From assembly GCA_022264855.1 (NCBI GenBank), contig JABYQU010000024.1, positions 186,001-250,000 on the forward strand: a DNA stretch of 64,000 bases, in the 5' to 3' direction. The stretch's first letter is position 1. Each line of letters opens with the position of its first letter. This document shows, piece by piece, positions 26,023 through 35,830 of the stretch. This DNA comes from Lenzites betulinus. Taxonomy: Eukaryota; Basidiomycota; Agaricomycetes; Polyporales; Polyporaceae. The translations under genes were made by a program, and so were the position numbers. The notes beneath the pieces were generated by a model, which worked only from the letters and a program-made list of their open reading frames with translations, was not told the DNA's origin and ran no database searches.

Positions 26023-26330
26023 CCCACCAGTTCATCAAGGGAGCGGATACACGGACGATTGATGATGGAGTCTGGCAGACGCGTATTCCGCTACCACGCT
26101 GAGCATGCACGCGAATCTACGCGTCCGTGACTGTGACATTCATCACGTGCTGTAGTCACATCCTCGGGAATATGTTTGTGTCAATTTTACTAAATCTTAC
26201 CTAAATAAGACGCGATGAGTCACAGAGCGGGCCATAATTGGTTCGCTGCACATGAGTTGTGACTTTGGCGTGCTGCCGTCACTTGATGGACCGGGATTTA
26301 AACGGGCGTGGCTGGGCATCTCTCTCCCAC
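26023..26330. other. MMS22 upstream region up to the Gypsy insertion
   Basis: This is the 5' flank of MMS22. Its last five bases (CCCAC, 26326-26330) are the left copy of the Gypsy target-site duplication; the right copy is 35542-35546. Confidence 0.8.
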
Positions 26331-26584
26331 TGTAACGGTGCGCCCTACGGCGCTTGGACTCTTTCTCTTTTCGGCTTGATTATGTCATCTTCTGCTTACT
26401 GTACGGAAGCCTTGGCGTAAAACTGCTACGAAGTTTTACGCCTACCAAAAAGTACTTAAAGACTCGATCGTCTTGTACATAGCTTTAGCGTTCTTGCTTC
26501 TGCAATCGACAGACCGTACACCTGTCTCTTGCTCTCGAGCGTTCTCGTGTGACGCCTCCTTCCTCATCGGTCGCCGGCGTTACA
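26331..26584 (+). repeat. Gypsy 5' LTR
   Basis: This 254-bp LTR has the 6-bp inverted ends TGTAAC/GTTACA. An 11-bp perfect stem (GGCGTAAAACT / AGTTTTACGCC) with a 7-nt loop lies at 26414-26442. Confidence 0.96.
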
Positions 26585-26779
26585 TCTTTTTGACAGTACA
26601 CGGTTCTTCGACAAGAACCTCTAGGCGACAAACTTCGAAACTACTTTCTCGCTTTTGATACAAAAAAAAAAAAACTTCTGGTCCTGCTCGTCTGGCGTCT
26701 AGGCTTGATCTCCCTTCGACCTCCGACTCGCAACGACCATCCCTCGTCCTTCTCGAACACCTTTCGAACGGACAACAAA

Positions 26780-29700
26780 ATGGCGCCAGTTACACGCGGC
26801 GCCCGAGCGAGCCTCCGCGAGCAAGAACCGACTCGCAACCTTCCCGGTGAGTTTGCTCGCTCTCCTTCTCTCGAGGCCGACGATGAGCCCGGTAGCGCTT
26901 TAACGTCGCTGCCGGAGGAGTTTGACCTCGAGACATCAAAAATTTCCGAGGATAGGCAGTCCTCGACTGCGAGTCAGGCTGCCACCTCGAGGCCTCCCTC
27001 GGCTGGACCAGCGGTCCGTGAGGAGACTCCTGTGCCGCGGGCACAGGATACCTATGTATTCGATAGCCCTATCTATACATATCAAAAGCTTCCCGAGACG
27101 TCGGAAAGTAGCGCCCCCACGACAGTCAAGATAGAAGACGTCGGTGAGGGGTTGAGTGAAAATGAGGATAGGAGTGCGCACCGGGATGCGCCGCCTCACT
27201 TGGGTGGACAGCCGGCAACGTCCACGCCATCGGGTGCACCGCGCCCTTCCGAAGAGGAGTATAACTCCACTTTCTATAAGGGAAAGTCAGTAGATGCTCG
27301 TAACTGGGGCGCTGTGGGCATTGACCCAAGAGAACTCGATCCCGAAGCCCAACATAGACAGCTTCGGGTGTATGAGACACAGCGCAAGCATCCACTCACG
27401 AAGAGTACTAAGGATGCACTGTGGAAGGCTCGAGAAGTCTCGTTGGTACCATCGAGTCCTGAGACTCTGCGTAGCACGAGGGGGAGCTCTTCGGACGAGC
27501 AGCGCGAGCATCTCGCTATGATAACCCCCTCCGTAGCTAATTCTACTCGTAAGGAAGACATACTAGCTCAGATGGAGCGTCTTCGAGTAGAGCTCGAACG
27601 CCTGGAATTACAAGGCCCTGTCCCCGAGGCCGCTGCTCAGCCCTCTCCGGAGCGCGCTCCTAGCATATCTGAGAACGCTCCCGTCGCAGGTCGCGACCCG
27701 GTTGGTCCTACGACGGGACGTTCGCACTCCCCGATCCCGGGGCTGGGTGGAGCTCTGGTCGACGTAAGCATATCCCGGGCTCCCTCCGGGCGCGTTACAC
27801 GGCCGCCACTCAGTTCCGACGCTGCTGCCGCTTTGCGGCCAGTGAGTCAGATCCCGGGAGACAGCTACCTAGGCGGATTGCTCCGCGAGCTGGACACTCG
27901 ACGCGACGGACAGAGCGGTCTTACAACCGGCCAGGGCGGTGACCCGCCGTCTGACCCCGGGAGTGATTCTGACGACGGGGATGACGGAAACGCAGGCCGA
28001 GACAGGCCTGCCGGTGTTCCTCCTTTCCGACCGCGTCGTGCACGCGAAGCCGCGTCTCGCGAGGACGAGCTCCAGCGTGAACTCGACAGCCTTAAGCAAA
28101 AGGTGCTGTCGCAGAAGCGGGTCCCGGTATTGAAGCCCCGCGATCCGAAGTTGTACGACGGCTCCCCTGATATACAGGTGTTCAATAAATTCGCGCACGA
28201 AATGGCTGAATACGTACATGGATACGATCTCTCCCTTGACCGAGAAGCCACGGCAGCGGGACGGTTCCTGACTGGCCGCGCCTTCGAGTGCTACAACAAC
28301 TCAGTGCTGATACAACGGGATCGGCAGTGGACTTTGAAGGACGTGTTAGTAGAAGTCTTCAACTACTGCTTCCCTACGGACTTCCGTCAGCGTATGAGAG
28401 TGAAATTACGCAGAGCGCAACAGGGAGAGCGTACCGTTCGCGAGTACATATATGAGCTTCAAGGTCTCTTCATGACCGTAGGCGGACTGACCGAACACGC
28501 GAAGGTGGAACGCCTGTGGGAGGGTCTGAACCGGACAATACAGGCCGAATTATGGCGTGCTCACCTGAATCCCGAAACGGCTGGCTGGTCAGACGTACAA
28601 GCTGAGGCGGAGATAGCTGAGATGGCCCTAGCGGCTAGCACTCGAGCTACCCGCGACAGCGCTCATCGTTCGGGCAGCTTGGCCGCTCCTCGTCCTTCTG
28701 GGAGTGAGCGACCGCCAAAATACGACCTCTCGGCGGTGAAACCGCGAGGCGGTGGTCCGGGGCGGGATAACGGCGCTCGCTATGGCACGAATTCTCGGTT
28801 CGAGCCGCGGCCGCGCGAACGCGATACTCTCGGGCGGCGACCGGGTCCATCGAACACGGGAATGCGTACAGGCCCGCCTGCCGGCGCGCCGCGGCGAACG
28901 GATCGCGAGCTGAATGAAATGCGAGCGGCGGGTAAATGTTTCAAATGCGGTGAAGCTGGTCACTTACAGCGGAACTGCCCTACCGGACAAACCGTGCGCA
29001 ATGCGGGGCACGGCAGAGGGCCTCCGGGCGTGACTTCATTCAGTGTTGAGGTCGGTGCTGCAGACACAACGGATGCCGAGGATCTTCGCTTGCTCGCTGC
29101 CTCGACGGCGCGCATTGACGAGATTGAGTTCAACGGTGTGTTTGTGGACACTGATGTTTTGTCGGACGTTGGGGATCCGTCTGAGTTCCAGTCCCTTCCG
29201 AGTCTGAGTACAGCCTCTTGGATGGGTGACGAGAGCTCAGAGGGCAACTTCGCAGCCTCGGAATCGTTTCCGGAGCTTCGAGCAGAGTCGGCTTCAGTCT
29301 GTGACGACGAAGCAGACACCTCCGCGTCGGATGTCGACGACGAAGTGGGCCTGGTCTTGGCGCTCCCACTGCTGCCGCGCGAGGGGCGCGAGCCCTCAAT
29401 CGTACCTGACATTTATGGTCAGCGAGCTACTCTACTCCTCAACCGGTACCGGCCTTACTTCGAGGGTGAGGGGCCTGATGATGGAATCGCCGTAGTCATC
29501 CGGGGGGCACTCAGCGGCCCAAGCCCGGCGTCCTTGTCATATCATAACCGCCGTGACCTTAGCGAGCCTGATGTAGTGCCCACGGAGGACGGCACTCTGG
29601 CGATCAGCTATGCGCAGCTGACCGACCCTGAGTTCGATGTGGTACGGTGGTTCCGAGCCACTATGGCAGACCTGTATGACGCCGATGTATCAGACTTATG

Positions 29701-32700
29701 CGACCATGGCTCTGCAGCGATGGGGGACGTACTCCGTTGTTGGGTCGCTGATGTCTTGAATGAGCTCGAGCCTTGGCCAGAGAACCACCCGGCTGCGGGT
29801 GATCCTGTGCGGCCGCGATTCACTGTGTTCCGCTACGGGGAATGCCTGCTGATCGAGGACTGTTACCTGGGAGTCAACGCCGATGTTCCGCTCATATACT
29901 TCGAGAACCCTATGTTCGACTTACCGGGTTGGTACGCCGTCTATGTGCGCCGGTGGTTTCACGTACCCTTCGTGTTAGAGGACCTTGCTGGCGCGTTAGT
30001 CAGGTTACAATCCTTTGAGACTGAATGCCCACCTTGTGCGGCGTTGGAGGCTAATGCGATCCGCGTAGCGGAGGGCGCGACTAGCTCGCAACCCCTACAG
30101 CGCAATGCGTCCGCGCCTCGCGACTTCCGTCGTGTCATCCCAGATCCGGTGATTGTTGTTGTGCACGTCAATGGTAAACCTGCACGTGCACTGTTAGACT
30201 CCGGATCTTTGGCAGATTTCATATCCACGAAGTTTGCTCACCAGCTGGGGATTGCAGTCTCGGAGTTGGCGAAGCCACTGCCGGTGCAACTGGCGGTGCA
30301 GGGCTCCCGTGCAAAAGTCAACTATGGGTGCAAGGCTCGGTTGGAATATCAGACGATAAACGAGGAACATTACTTCGATGTAATGAACTTACTGAATTAT
30401 GACTTAATTCTCGGCACACCCTTCCTGTGCCAACATCGCGTCTCGCTGGGCTTCAATCCCACGTCCGTGGAGGTTGGGAGCGCCACAGCGCTGTCCCTAG
30501 AGCGAACGCGGACTCGCATTGTCGAGTCGCGGGCGGCGGAGGTATTTGCAGATCGCGTCGAGGCTGCTCGCGCGGAATTAGTAGCGTACGCTCGACCGAT
30601 CTGCCAGGACGCAAGTGACGCACCCTTTCCCCCACTGCGGGCGATCAACCACTCGATTCCCTTAAAGGATCCAGCGAAGTTGTACTCGTGGCGACCTTCA
30701 CGTTGCCCGGATGCATTGCTGGACCTCTGGATCGAGAAGCGAGATGCATATCTGGAGTCGGGTCGATGGCGCGTCAGCACGGCCCGTAACACGTCACCGA
30801 TGCTGTTACTCACCAAGCCTGGTACAGGGACGAAAGGAGTCCCCCCGCGACTGCGCGTCGTGTGCGATCTCCGTGAACGGAATGCGAATACAGTCAAGGT
30901 GACCTCGCCCTTGCCGGATATGGAGGCCATCTTGCGCCGCGTGTCCCGTCGGCCGTATCGTTCTCTGATTGATGGGAAGGATGCGTATGAGCAAATACGT
31001 GTCGAACCGGAGCATGTTGAACGAACGGCTATGACCACCCCGGACGGCAACATGGTCAGTTTGGTACTACAGCAGGGTGACTGCAACGCAGTGGCCACTT
31101 ACCAGTCTCTGATGAATCACATATTCGGGCCATATATCGGCACCTTCATGGACGTCTATCTTGACGATATTGTCATCTACTCGGATACATTGTCAGACCA
31201 CATCAAACATTGCAAGCTGGTCATAGATACCTTGACCAGGGAGACTCTGTACCTTAGCTCCTCGAAGCTGAAGTTCCTGTGCTCCGAGTTGAAAGTTCTC
31301 GGGCGCATCGTGGATGATGAGGGAATCCGTATGGATCCCGACAAGGTTGATTCCGTGTTGAACTGGAAGGTGCCTACATCCCGAGAGCTTCTGCGCGGCT
31401 TCCTTGGGTCTGTAGGCTACCTTGCCGATGACATTGCCACTGTTCGTGTGCCGATGGGTGTCCTCTCGGGGCTGACTGGCGTTGAAGTCAGTTTTCGTTG
31501 GGGCCACACGGAGCAGCGTGCATTCGAAGAGATTAAATCGCTCGTTCATGCGCACCGCGAGCACCACCGGCGGCCTCTAGACTACTCACCGTCTGGGGAG
31601 CGCATTTGGCTTGTCACTGACGGGTCCATGGCGGGCATCGCCGGAGTGGTGTCTCAGGGCGCTGACTGGCAGACAGCGCGGGTCGCAGCTTTCTTCTCGG
31701 CTAAGCTGTCCTCAGCGCAATCGAACTATCCTGTGCATGAGATCGAGATGTTAGCGGGGGTGGAGTCGATGCTGCGCCACCGTGATATCTTACTGGGGTG
31801 CCATTTCACCTGGGTCACCGATCATAAGGGTCTTACGCATTTGCTTGCGCAGCGCAACCTATCGGGGCGCCAGGCGCGTTGGCTTGAGAAGATCTCCGAA
31901 TATGATTTTGAAGTGGAATATATCCCTGGGGCCGACAACGTGTTAGCGGATGCCCTGTCGCGCATTTACTCACACGACGCGCCCGGCACCGTGCGCGCAC
32001 CTTCAGAATATGTCACCCATGACGAGAGTGACTCGTTTGCCCGGACGTTACAGTCTCAGGCCATCTCAATACCGGTGCTCGCCTCTGGTGAGGCTCGCGC
32101 TTCTATGCCGGGTCGGATGACCCGTGCGCAGACTCGCGCAGTCCAACTCGCGCTCGGTGGCGAGGCGATGGAGTTGATCGACGCTGTTGATCGGGAGGCT
32201 GCACTCACCGGTTCGTCAGCGGGTCCTCCGCCTCCGGGACCGCGTTCGCGCGCAACTGCAGGGGCCCGCCGCCCTACTGCGGTTGGCCCTCAGCGTACGG
32301 CTCGGTCTCGCGCGAGACCACCGAGGCCGGAGGGCGCGCAGGTCCCCGACAACGCTCAGCCGAAGCCAGCCGCGGACCCCGGCATTCGGACGGGACCAGC
32401 TGCACTGGCGGAGAGTGGACGTCCTGAAACAGCGCGCGAGTTTTCGAAACGTATCCACCGTGTCATTCTTCATCCCCCGGGCGAACGACAGGAGGGCGGG
32501 AGCAAGCCTCGTTATCCTCCTCAACCGACGGTAGAGGACGTACCGGAAGAACCCAATAGCCTGCTGGCAGATAATCAGCGAGAGCTTGCACACGACATCT
32601 CATTGATGACGCACCTATCTGAGAGTACCGATGGTATTAACTTGTTGGAGCATCTCCGAAACCGATATGCGGAGGACCCTTTCTTCCGTAAAATCCTCGA

Positions 32701-35230
32701 GAATGCGAAACAGTTCAAGAACTTCCACTGTGCTGATGACGGTCTGGTGTATCTTCACGAGCACGGACGGGACCTGTTATGCATCCCCGATGTCAGTCAT
32801 GACGGCCGGAGTGTTCGCGAGATAGTCATCTTACACGCACACTCGCTGCTGGCTCATCTTGGCGCGTATAAGACCTTGAATCTTGTACGGGACCACACGT
32901 GGTGGAAGACAATGGCGGCTGACATTCGCAAGTTCTGTGACACTTGTCAGACATGTCGCCGAGCTAAGCCGAGCAATCAAAAGCCTTACGGGATGCTCAA
33001 CCCCCTGTCTGTGCCGGATGCACCTTGGGAAGCAATGGGCTTCGACTTCGTGGGACCACTCCCACTCTCTAAGAATCGAGACGGGTCCTTCGACTCTATA
33101 GCCGTGATCATTGATTTGCTCACCGGTATGGTACATCTTGTACCAGCGCGTACCACTTACACTGCAAAGGACGTGGCAGAGCTCATCTTTGCGGAAGTGT
33201 ATAAACACCATGGGCTGCCGAAAGCAATTATTAGTGATCGGGATTCCCTGTTCACGAGCACCTTCTGGACGCACCTTCACGCCCTGATCGGGGTGGAATT
33301 GCGGATGTCCAGTGCTTACCATCCCGAGTCCGACGGCTCAACTGAGCGGGCTAATCGGACGGTTACGCAGATGTTGCGACAGAGTGTTGCTCCTAACCAA
33401 AAGGACTGGGTTAGCAAGCTGCCTGCGATCGAGTTTGCGATTAACCTTGCCCGATCCGACACTACGGGATACGCACCTTTTTTCCTGAACACCGGCCGAA
33501 TGCCCAGGTCTTTGATCTGGAACGATGCCCGTCCGGGCGAGTTCCCGGGCGTGCGCGTATACGCCCAGCGCGTGAAGCAGGCCGTGATCGCCGCACACGA
33601 CAGTATATTGGCTGCGCGGGTCAAGCAGACCCGCGATGCCAACCGAAAGCGGCGACCCGCACCGTTTGCGGTAGGGGATTTGGTATACCTGTCTACGAAG
33701 AATATCTCGTTACCTAAGGGCTTGGCTCGTAAGCTCGCCCCGAAGTACATTGGACCCTATAAACTCTTACGGGACTATGGGAACCATTCGTTCCAACTTG
33801 AGCTGCCCGCGAACTTGCGGCAGCGGGGAGTGCACAACGTTTTTCACTCTTCATTGTTGCGCATCCACATGCCGAACGACGACCGTCTTTTTCCGGGACG
33901 ATTGGAGACACAGGTCGGCGAATTTGAGGACCGAGAGGATGAGTGGGCGATCGATCGCCTGGTTGCCCATCGAGGTTCTGGCAAGCGGTCAATTTTCGAG
34001 GCCGTCTGGAAGTCTGGAGATCATAGCTGGGTACCGTTTGACTCTATTGGGCACACCCGCGCCCTGGCGGACTACCTAGAGGCGGTCGGCGTGGAGCGCG
34101 CAGAGGATTTGCCCGATGGCGATGGGCGGCCCTCTCTGGACGACCCCCAAGTATTTGTCGGTACCCTCGGACTGAACACCCCTGAGCGTGGGTCCCGGCC
34201 AACTATAAAACCTGCTCGACTGCATCAGCCGTGGAGCAAGGGACCTCGGAGCGCATACCGTCCTCCTCGTCCTCCCATCCTTCCCCGAATCCTCATTCAT
34301 CACCGACCTCTACTCTCGCTTCGTTCTATTCTCCACATCATCATCTTGTTCCTGCTGCTGCTCGTCGTCATGGCCTATCGCACTCATCACTACCTGCGAC
34401 GCCTCCGAAACAATTCTGTCATCCTTCGCGACAACGTCACAGGCGAGCGCACGCATTTCTCCGTCGAGCAACTTCGACTATTCTCTGGCTTCGACGACGG
34501 TCTCCGTCGCCAGCTCTTCAGCGGACCGGGCCTCCTCACTCCAGGCGGCTACGAGGACTTCCGTCGCCTCTGGGCTCAGGACGCAGAGTGCCCCTACCAG
34601 TTTGCGATCTACAACCCCGTATCGGGCAACGTCACAATCGCCGGGCTAGCACTGCATATCGACGAGCTCGCCCCGATCACTCAGGCCCCGCCGGCGAGGA
34701 ACGCTCCACCGCCGGCATCAACCGGCCTCCCCGTCGAAGGCGCGATCAACACTCCTCGTCGTCGCGCGATCGTGGAGGAACTCATGTGGACGCATCTGGA
34801 GCGCGATCTCAAGGGCAAGGAGGCTTACCGTCAGCGCAAGGACAAGCGGGACCGTCCCGATTCCGGTGTCGCCGATCCCCCTCCTACCAAACAGCGTCGC
34901 CGAGGCGATGATGTTCTTCCCGCTGGCCTCGTACGGCCTACTCGCACCGGATCGGCCCCGCTGGGCATTCCTGGAGGGTCGGGAGGCGGGCAGGAGGATA
35001 TGGAGGTGGACGACACGGTGGGGGTCACGACGAGGGCGAAAGGCAAGGCCTCTGCTGGCACCCGCAGCGTCAAGAAGAAGGACGCTGGGAAAAAGAAGAC
35101 CTCGGGCGCTGAGGAGAGCGCTCCCGCCTCCGGCTCTGGTAGCCGCGAGGAAGAGGCCGACGAAAACCCCAAGGACGGGGACACCGAGGAGCTCGACGAA
35201 CTCGACGAGCACATCCTTAACTTCGACTAG
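26780..35230 (+). CDS. Gypsy gag-pol polyprotein with C-terminal accessory domain
   Basis: The single frame starts at the first ATG (MAPVTRGARASL). Visible in order are gag, then a CCHC knuckle CFKCGEAGHLQRNC (about residue 720), then a roughly 400-residue acidic spacer. The aspartic protease follows at ALLDSGSLADF (about 1137). RT shows LRVVCDLRERN, QGDCNAVATYQSLMN and YLDDIVIYS (about 1459). RNase H shows VTDGSMAGIAGVV (about 1613). Integrase shows HH-CC (HSLLAHLG, CDTCQTCRRAK) and D, D, E residues at about 2086, 2150 and 2186. A GPY/F-like module (KYIGPYKLL) and a degenerate chromodomain-like stretch (WAIDRLVAHRGSGKRS, SWVPFDSIGHTRALADYL) come next. The frame then continues about 370 more residues through a strongly hydrophobic segment (ILHIIILFLLLLVV, about 2515-2530) and a charged C-terminus. 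No stop or frameshift was seen, so gag and pol are made as one product. Confidence 0.93.
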   Translation: MAPVTRGARASLREQEPTRNLPGEFARSPSLEADDEPGSALTSLPEEFDLETSKISEDRQSSTASQAATSRPPSAGPAVREETPVPRAQDTYVFDSPIYTYQKLPETSESSAPTTVKIEDVGEGLSENEDRSAHRDAPPHLGGQPATSTPSGAPRPSEEEYNSTFYKGKSVDARNWGAVGIDPRELDPEAQHRQLRVYETQRKHPLTKSTKDALWKAREVSLVPSSPETLRSTRGSSSDEQREHLAMITPSVANSTRKEDILAQMERLRVELERLELQGPVPEAAAQPSPERAPSISENAPVAGRDPVGPTTGRSHSPIPGLGGALVDVSISRAPSGRVTRPPLSSDAAAALRPVSQIPGDSYLGGLLRELDTRRDGQSGLTTGQGGDPPSDPGSDSDDGDDGNAGRDRPAGVPPFRPRRAREAASREDELQRELDSLKQKVLSQKRVPVLKPRDPKLYDGSPDIQVFNKFAHEMAEYVHGYDLSLDREATAAGRFLTGRAFECYNNSVLIQRDRQWTLKDVLVEVFNYCFPTDFRQRMRVKLRRAQQGERTVREYIYELQGLFMTVGGLTEHAKVERLWEGLNRTIQAELWRAHLNPETAGWSDVQAEAEIAEMALAASTRATRDSAHRSGSLAAPRPSGSERPPKYDLSAVKPRGGGPGRDNGARYGTNSRFEPRPRERDTLGRRPGPSNTGMRTGPPAGAPRRTDRELNEMRAAGKCFKCGEAGHLQRNCPTGQTVRNAGHGRGPPGVTSFSVEVGAADTTDAEDLRLLAASTARIDEIEFNGVFVDTDVLSDVGDPSEFQSLPSLSTASWMGDESSEGNFAASESFPELRAESASVCDDEADTSASDVDDEVGLVLALPLLPREGREPSIVPDIYGQRATLLLNRYRPYFEGEGPDDGIAVVIRGALSGPSPASLSYHNRRDLSEPDVVPTEDGTLAISYAQLTDPEFDVVRWFRATMADLYDADVSDLCDHGSAAMGDVLRCWVADVLNELEPWPENHPAAGDPVRPRFTVFRYGECLLIEDCYLGVNADVPLIYFENPMFDLPGWYAVYVRRWFHVPFVLEDLAGALVRLQSFETECPPCAALEANAIRVAEGATSSQPLQRNASAPRDFRRVIPDPVIVVVHVNGKPARALLDSGSLADFISTKFAHQLGIAVSELAKPLPVQLAVQGSRAKVNYGCKARLEYQTINEEHYFDVMNLLNYDLILGTPFLCQHRVSLGFNPTSVEVGSATALSLERTRTRIVESRAAEVFADRVEAARAELVAYARPICQDASDAPFPPLRAINHSIPLKDPAKLYSWRPSRCPDALLDLWIEKRDAYLESGRWRVSTARNTSPMLLLTKPGTGTKGVPPRLRVVCDLRERNANTVKVTSPLPDMEAILRRVSRRPYRSLIDGKDAYEQIRVEPEHVERTAMTTPDGNMVSLVLQQGDCNAVATYQSLMNHIFGPYIGTFMDVYLDDIVIYSDTLSDHIKHCKLVIDTLTRETLYLSSSKLKFLCSELKVLGRIVDDEGIRMDPDKVDSVLNWKVPTSRELLRGFLGSVGYLADDIATVRVPMGVLSGLTGVEVSFRWGHTEQRAFEEIKSLVHAHREHHRRPLDYSPSGERIWLVTDGSMAGIAGVVSQGADWQTARVAAFFSAKLSSAQSNYPVHEIEMLAGVESMLRHRDILLGCHFTWVTDHKGLTHLLAQRNLSGRQARWLEKISEYDFEVEYIPGADNVLADALSRIYSHDAPGTVRAPSEYVTHDESDSFARTLQSQAISIPVLASGEARASMPGRMTRAQTRAVQLALGGEAMELIDAVDREAALTGSSAGPPPPGPRSRATAGARRPTAVGPQRTARSRARPPRPEGAQVPDNAQPKPAADPGIRTGPAALAESGRPETAREFSKRIHRVILHPPGERQEGGSKPRYPPQPTVEDVPEEPNSLLADNQRELAHDISLMTHLSESTDGINLLEHLRNRYAEDPFFRKILENAKQFKNFHCADDGLVYLHEHGRDLLCIPDVSHDGRSVREIVILHAHSLLAHLGAYKTLNLVRDHTWWKTMAADIRKFCDTCQTCRRAKPSNQKPYGMLNPLSVPDAPWEAMGFDFVGPLPLSKNRDGSFDSIAVIIDLLTGMVHLVPARTTYTAKDVAELIFAEVYKHHGLPKAIISDRDSLFTSTFWTHLHALIGVELRMSSAYHPESDGSTERANRTVTQMLRQSVAPNQKDWVSKLPAIEFAINLARSDTTGYAPFFLNTGRMPRSLIWNDARPGEFPGVRVYAQRVKQAVIAAHDSILAARVKQTRDANRKRRPAPFAVGDLVYLSTKNISLPKGLARKLAPKYIGPYKLLRDYGNHSFQLELPANLRQRGVHNVFHSSLLRIHMPNDDRLFPGRLETQVGEFEDREDEWAIDRLVAHRGSGKRSIFEAVWKSGDHSWVPFDSIGHTRALADYLEAVGVERAEDLPDGDGRPSLDDPQVFVGTLGLNTPERGSRPTIKPARLHQPWSKGPRSAYRPPRPPILPRILIHHRPLLSLRSILHIIILFLLLLVVMAYRTHHYLRRLRNNSVILRDNVTGERTHFSVEQLRLFSGFDDGLRRQLFSGPGLLTPGGYEDFRRLWAQDAECPYQFAIYNPVSGNVTIAGLALHIDELAPITQAPPARNAPPPASTGLPVEGAINTPRRRAIVEELMWTHLERDLKGKEAYRQRKDKRDRPDSGVADPPPTKQRRRGDDVLPAGLVRPTRTGSAPLGIPGGSGGGQEDMEVDDTVGVTTRAKGKASAGTRSVKKKDAGKKKTSGAEESAPASGSGSREEEADENPKDGDTEELDELDEHILNFD
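34370..35230 (+). other. Accessory domain fused to the end of Gypsy pol
   Basis: This in-frame part begins at an internal ATG (MAYRTHHYLRRLRNNSVILR) directly after a hydrophobic segment. It contains SVEQLRLFSGFDDGLRRQLF and YQFAIYNPVSGNVTIAGLAL. A basic patch (TKQRRR, SVKKKDAGKKK) and an acidic tail (DTEELDELDEHILNFD) follow. It lies beyond all standard pol domains, and its function is not known to me. It may be expressed as part of the polyprotein or from the internal ATG (inference). Confidence 0.6.
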
Positions 35231-35276
35231 GCGTTGGTCTTCGCGCACCTCGCTCCCTCGATGGCTCTTACGCAAC

Positions 35277-35287
35277 GGGAGGGCGGA
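35277..35287 (+). other. Gypsy polypurine tract
   Basis: GGGAGGGCGGA directly precedes the 3' LTR. This is the expected place for the plus-strand primer, although one C interrupts the purines. Confidence 0.7.
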
Positions 35288-35541
35288 TGTAACGGTGCGC
35301 CCTACGGCGCTTGGACTCTTTCTCTTTTCGGCTTGATTATGTCATCTTCTGCTTACTGTACGGAAGCCTTGGCGTAAAACTGCTACGAAGTTTTACGCCT
35401 ACCAAAAAGTACTTAAAGACTCGATCGTCTTGTACATAGCTTTAGCGTTCTTGCTTCTGCAATCGACAGACCGTACACCTGTCTCTTGCTCTCGAGCGTT
35501 CTCGTGTGACGCCTCCTTCCTCATCGGTCGCCGGCGTTACA
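35288..35541 (+). repeat. Gypsy 3' LTR
   Basis: This 254-bp LTR reads identically to the 5' LTR and has the same 11-bp stem-loop at 35371-35399. It is followed by the target duplication CCCAC at 35542-35546. Confidence 0.96.
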
Positions 35542-35830
35542 CCCACCTCTCTCCCATCACCTCTCTCGTAGGGAGTTCAGCCAGCCCTGAATTTATTGTC
35601 AAGTTGTGTGCCCCAGAAATCTCCTCAAGAGAGTGGATCTTGGTAGATCTGCATCAAGCTGGTGGTACGCCACATCCAAACGGGACATACCGTTCTTCCG
35701 GGACCCGGAAGTTACGAACCGCAAGACATTCCCACTTTGTCCCTCCACCACCAGCTTCGCATCCTACTTGTGGTCATAGCTCTAAGACGCGTATCCGCAG
35801 CAATTTTTCTAGGACCACATCACTGTCGGC

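Larger units (their letters stand above)
26331..35541 (+). mobile_element. Complete Ty3/Gypsy LTR retrotransposon
   Basis: This 9.2-kb element is bounded by two 254-bp LTRs that I read as identical. They start TGTAAC and end GTTACA. A perfect 5-bp target duplication (CCCAC) flanks it. It contains one uninterrupted gag-pol frame of 2816 codons and a purine tract before the 3' LTR. Identical LTRs and an unbroken frame point to a very recent insertion and possibly an active element. I did not recognise a tRNA-primed binding site starting TGG next to the 5' LTR, so the priming mode is open. Confidence 0.96.

Noticed and set aside
26585..26605. Tf1-like self-priming site for the Gypsy element
   Set aside because: I found no convincing complement of this stretch inside the LTR, only short chance matches.
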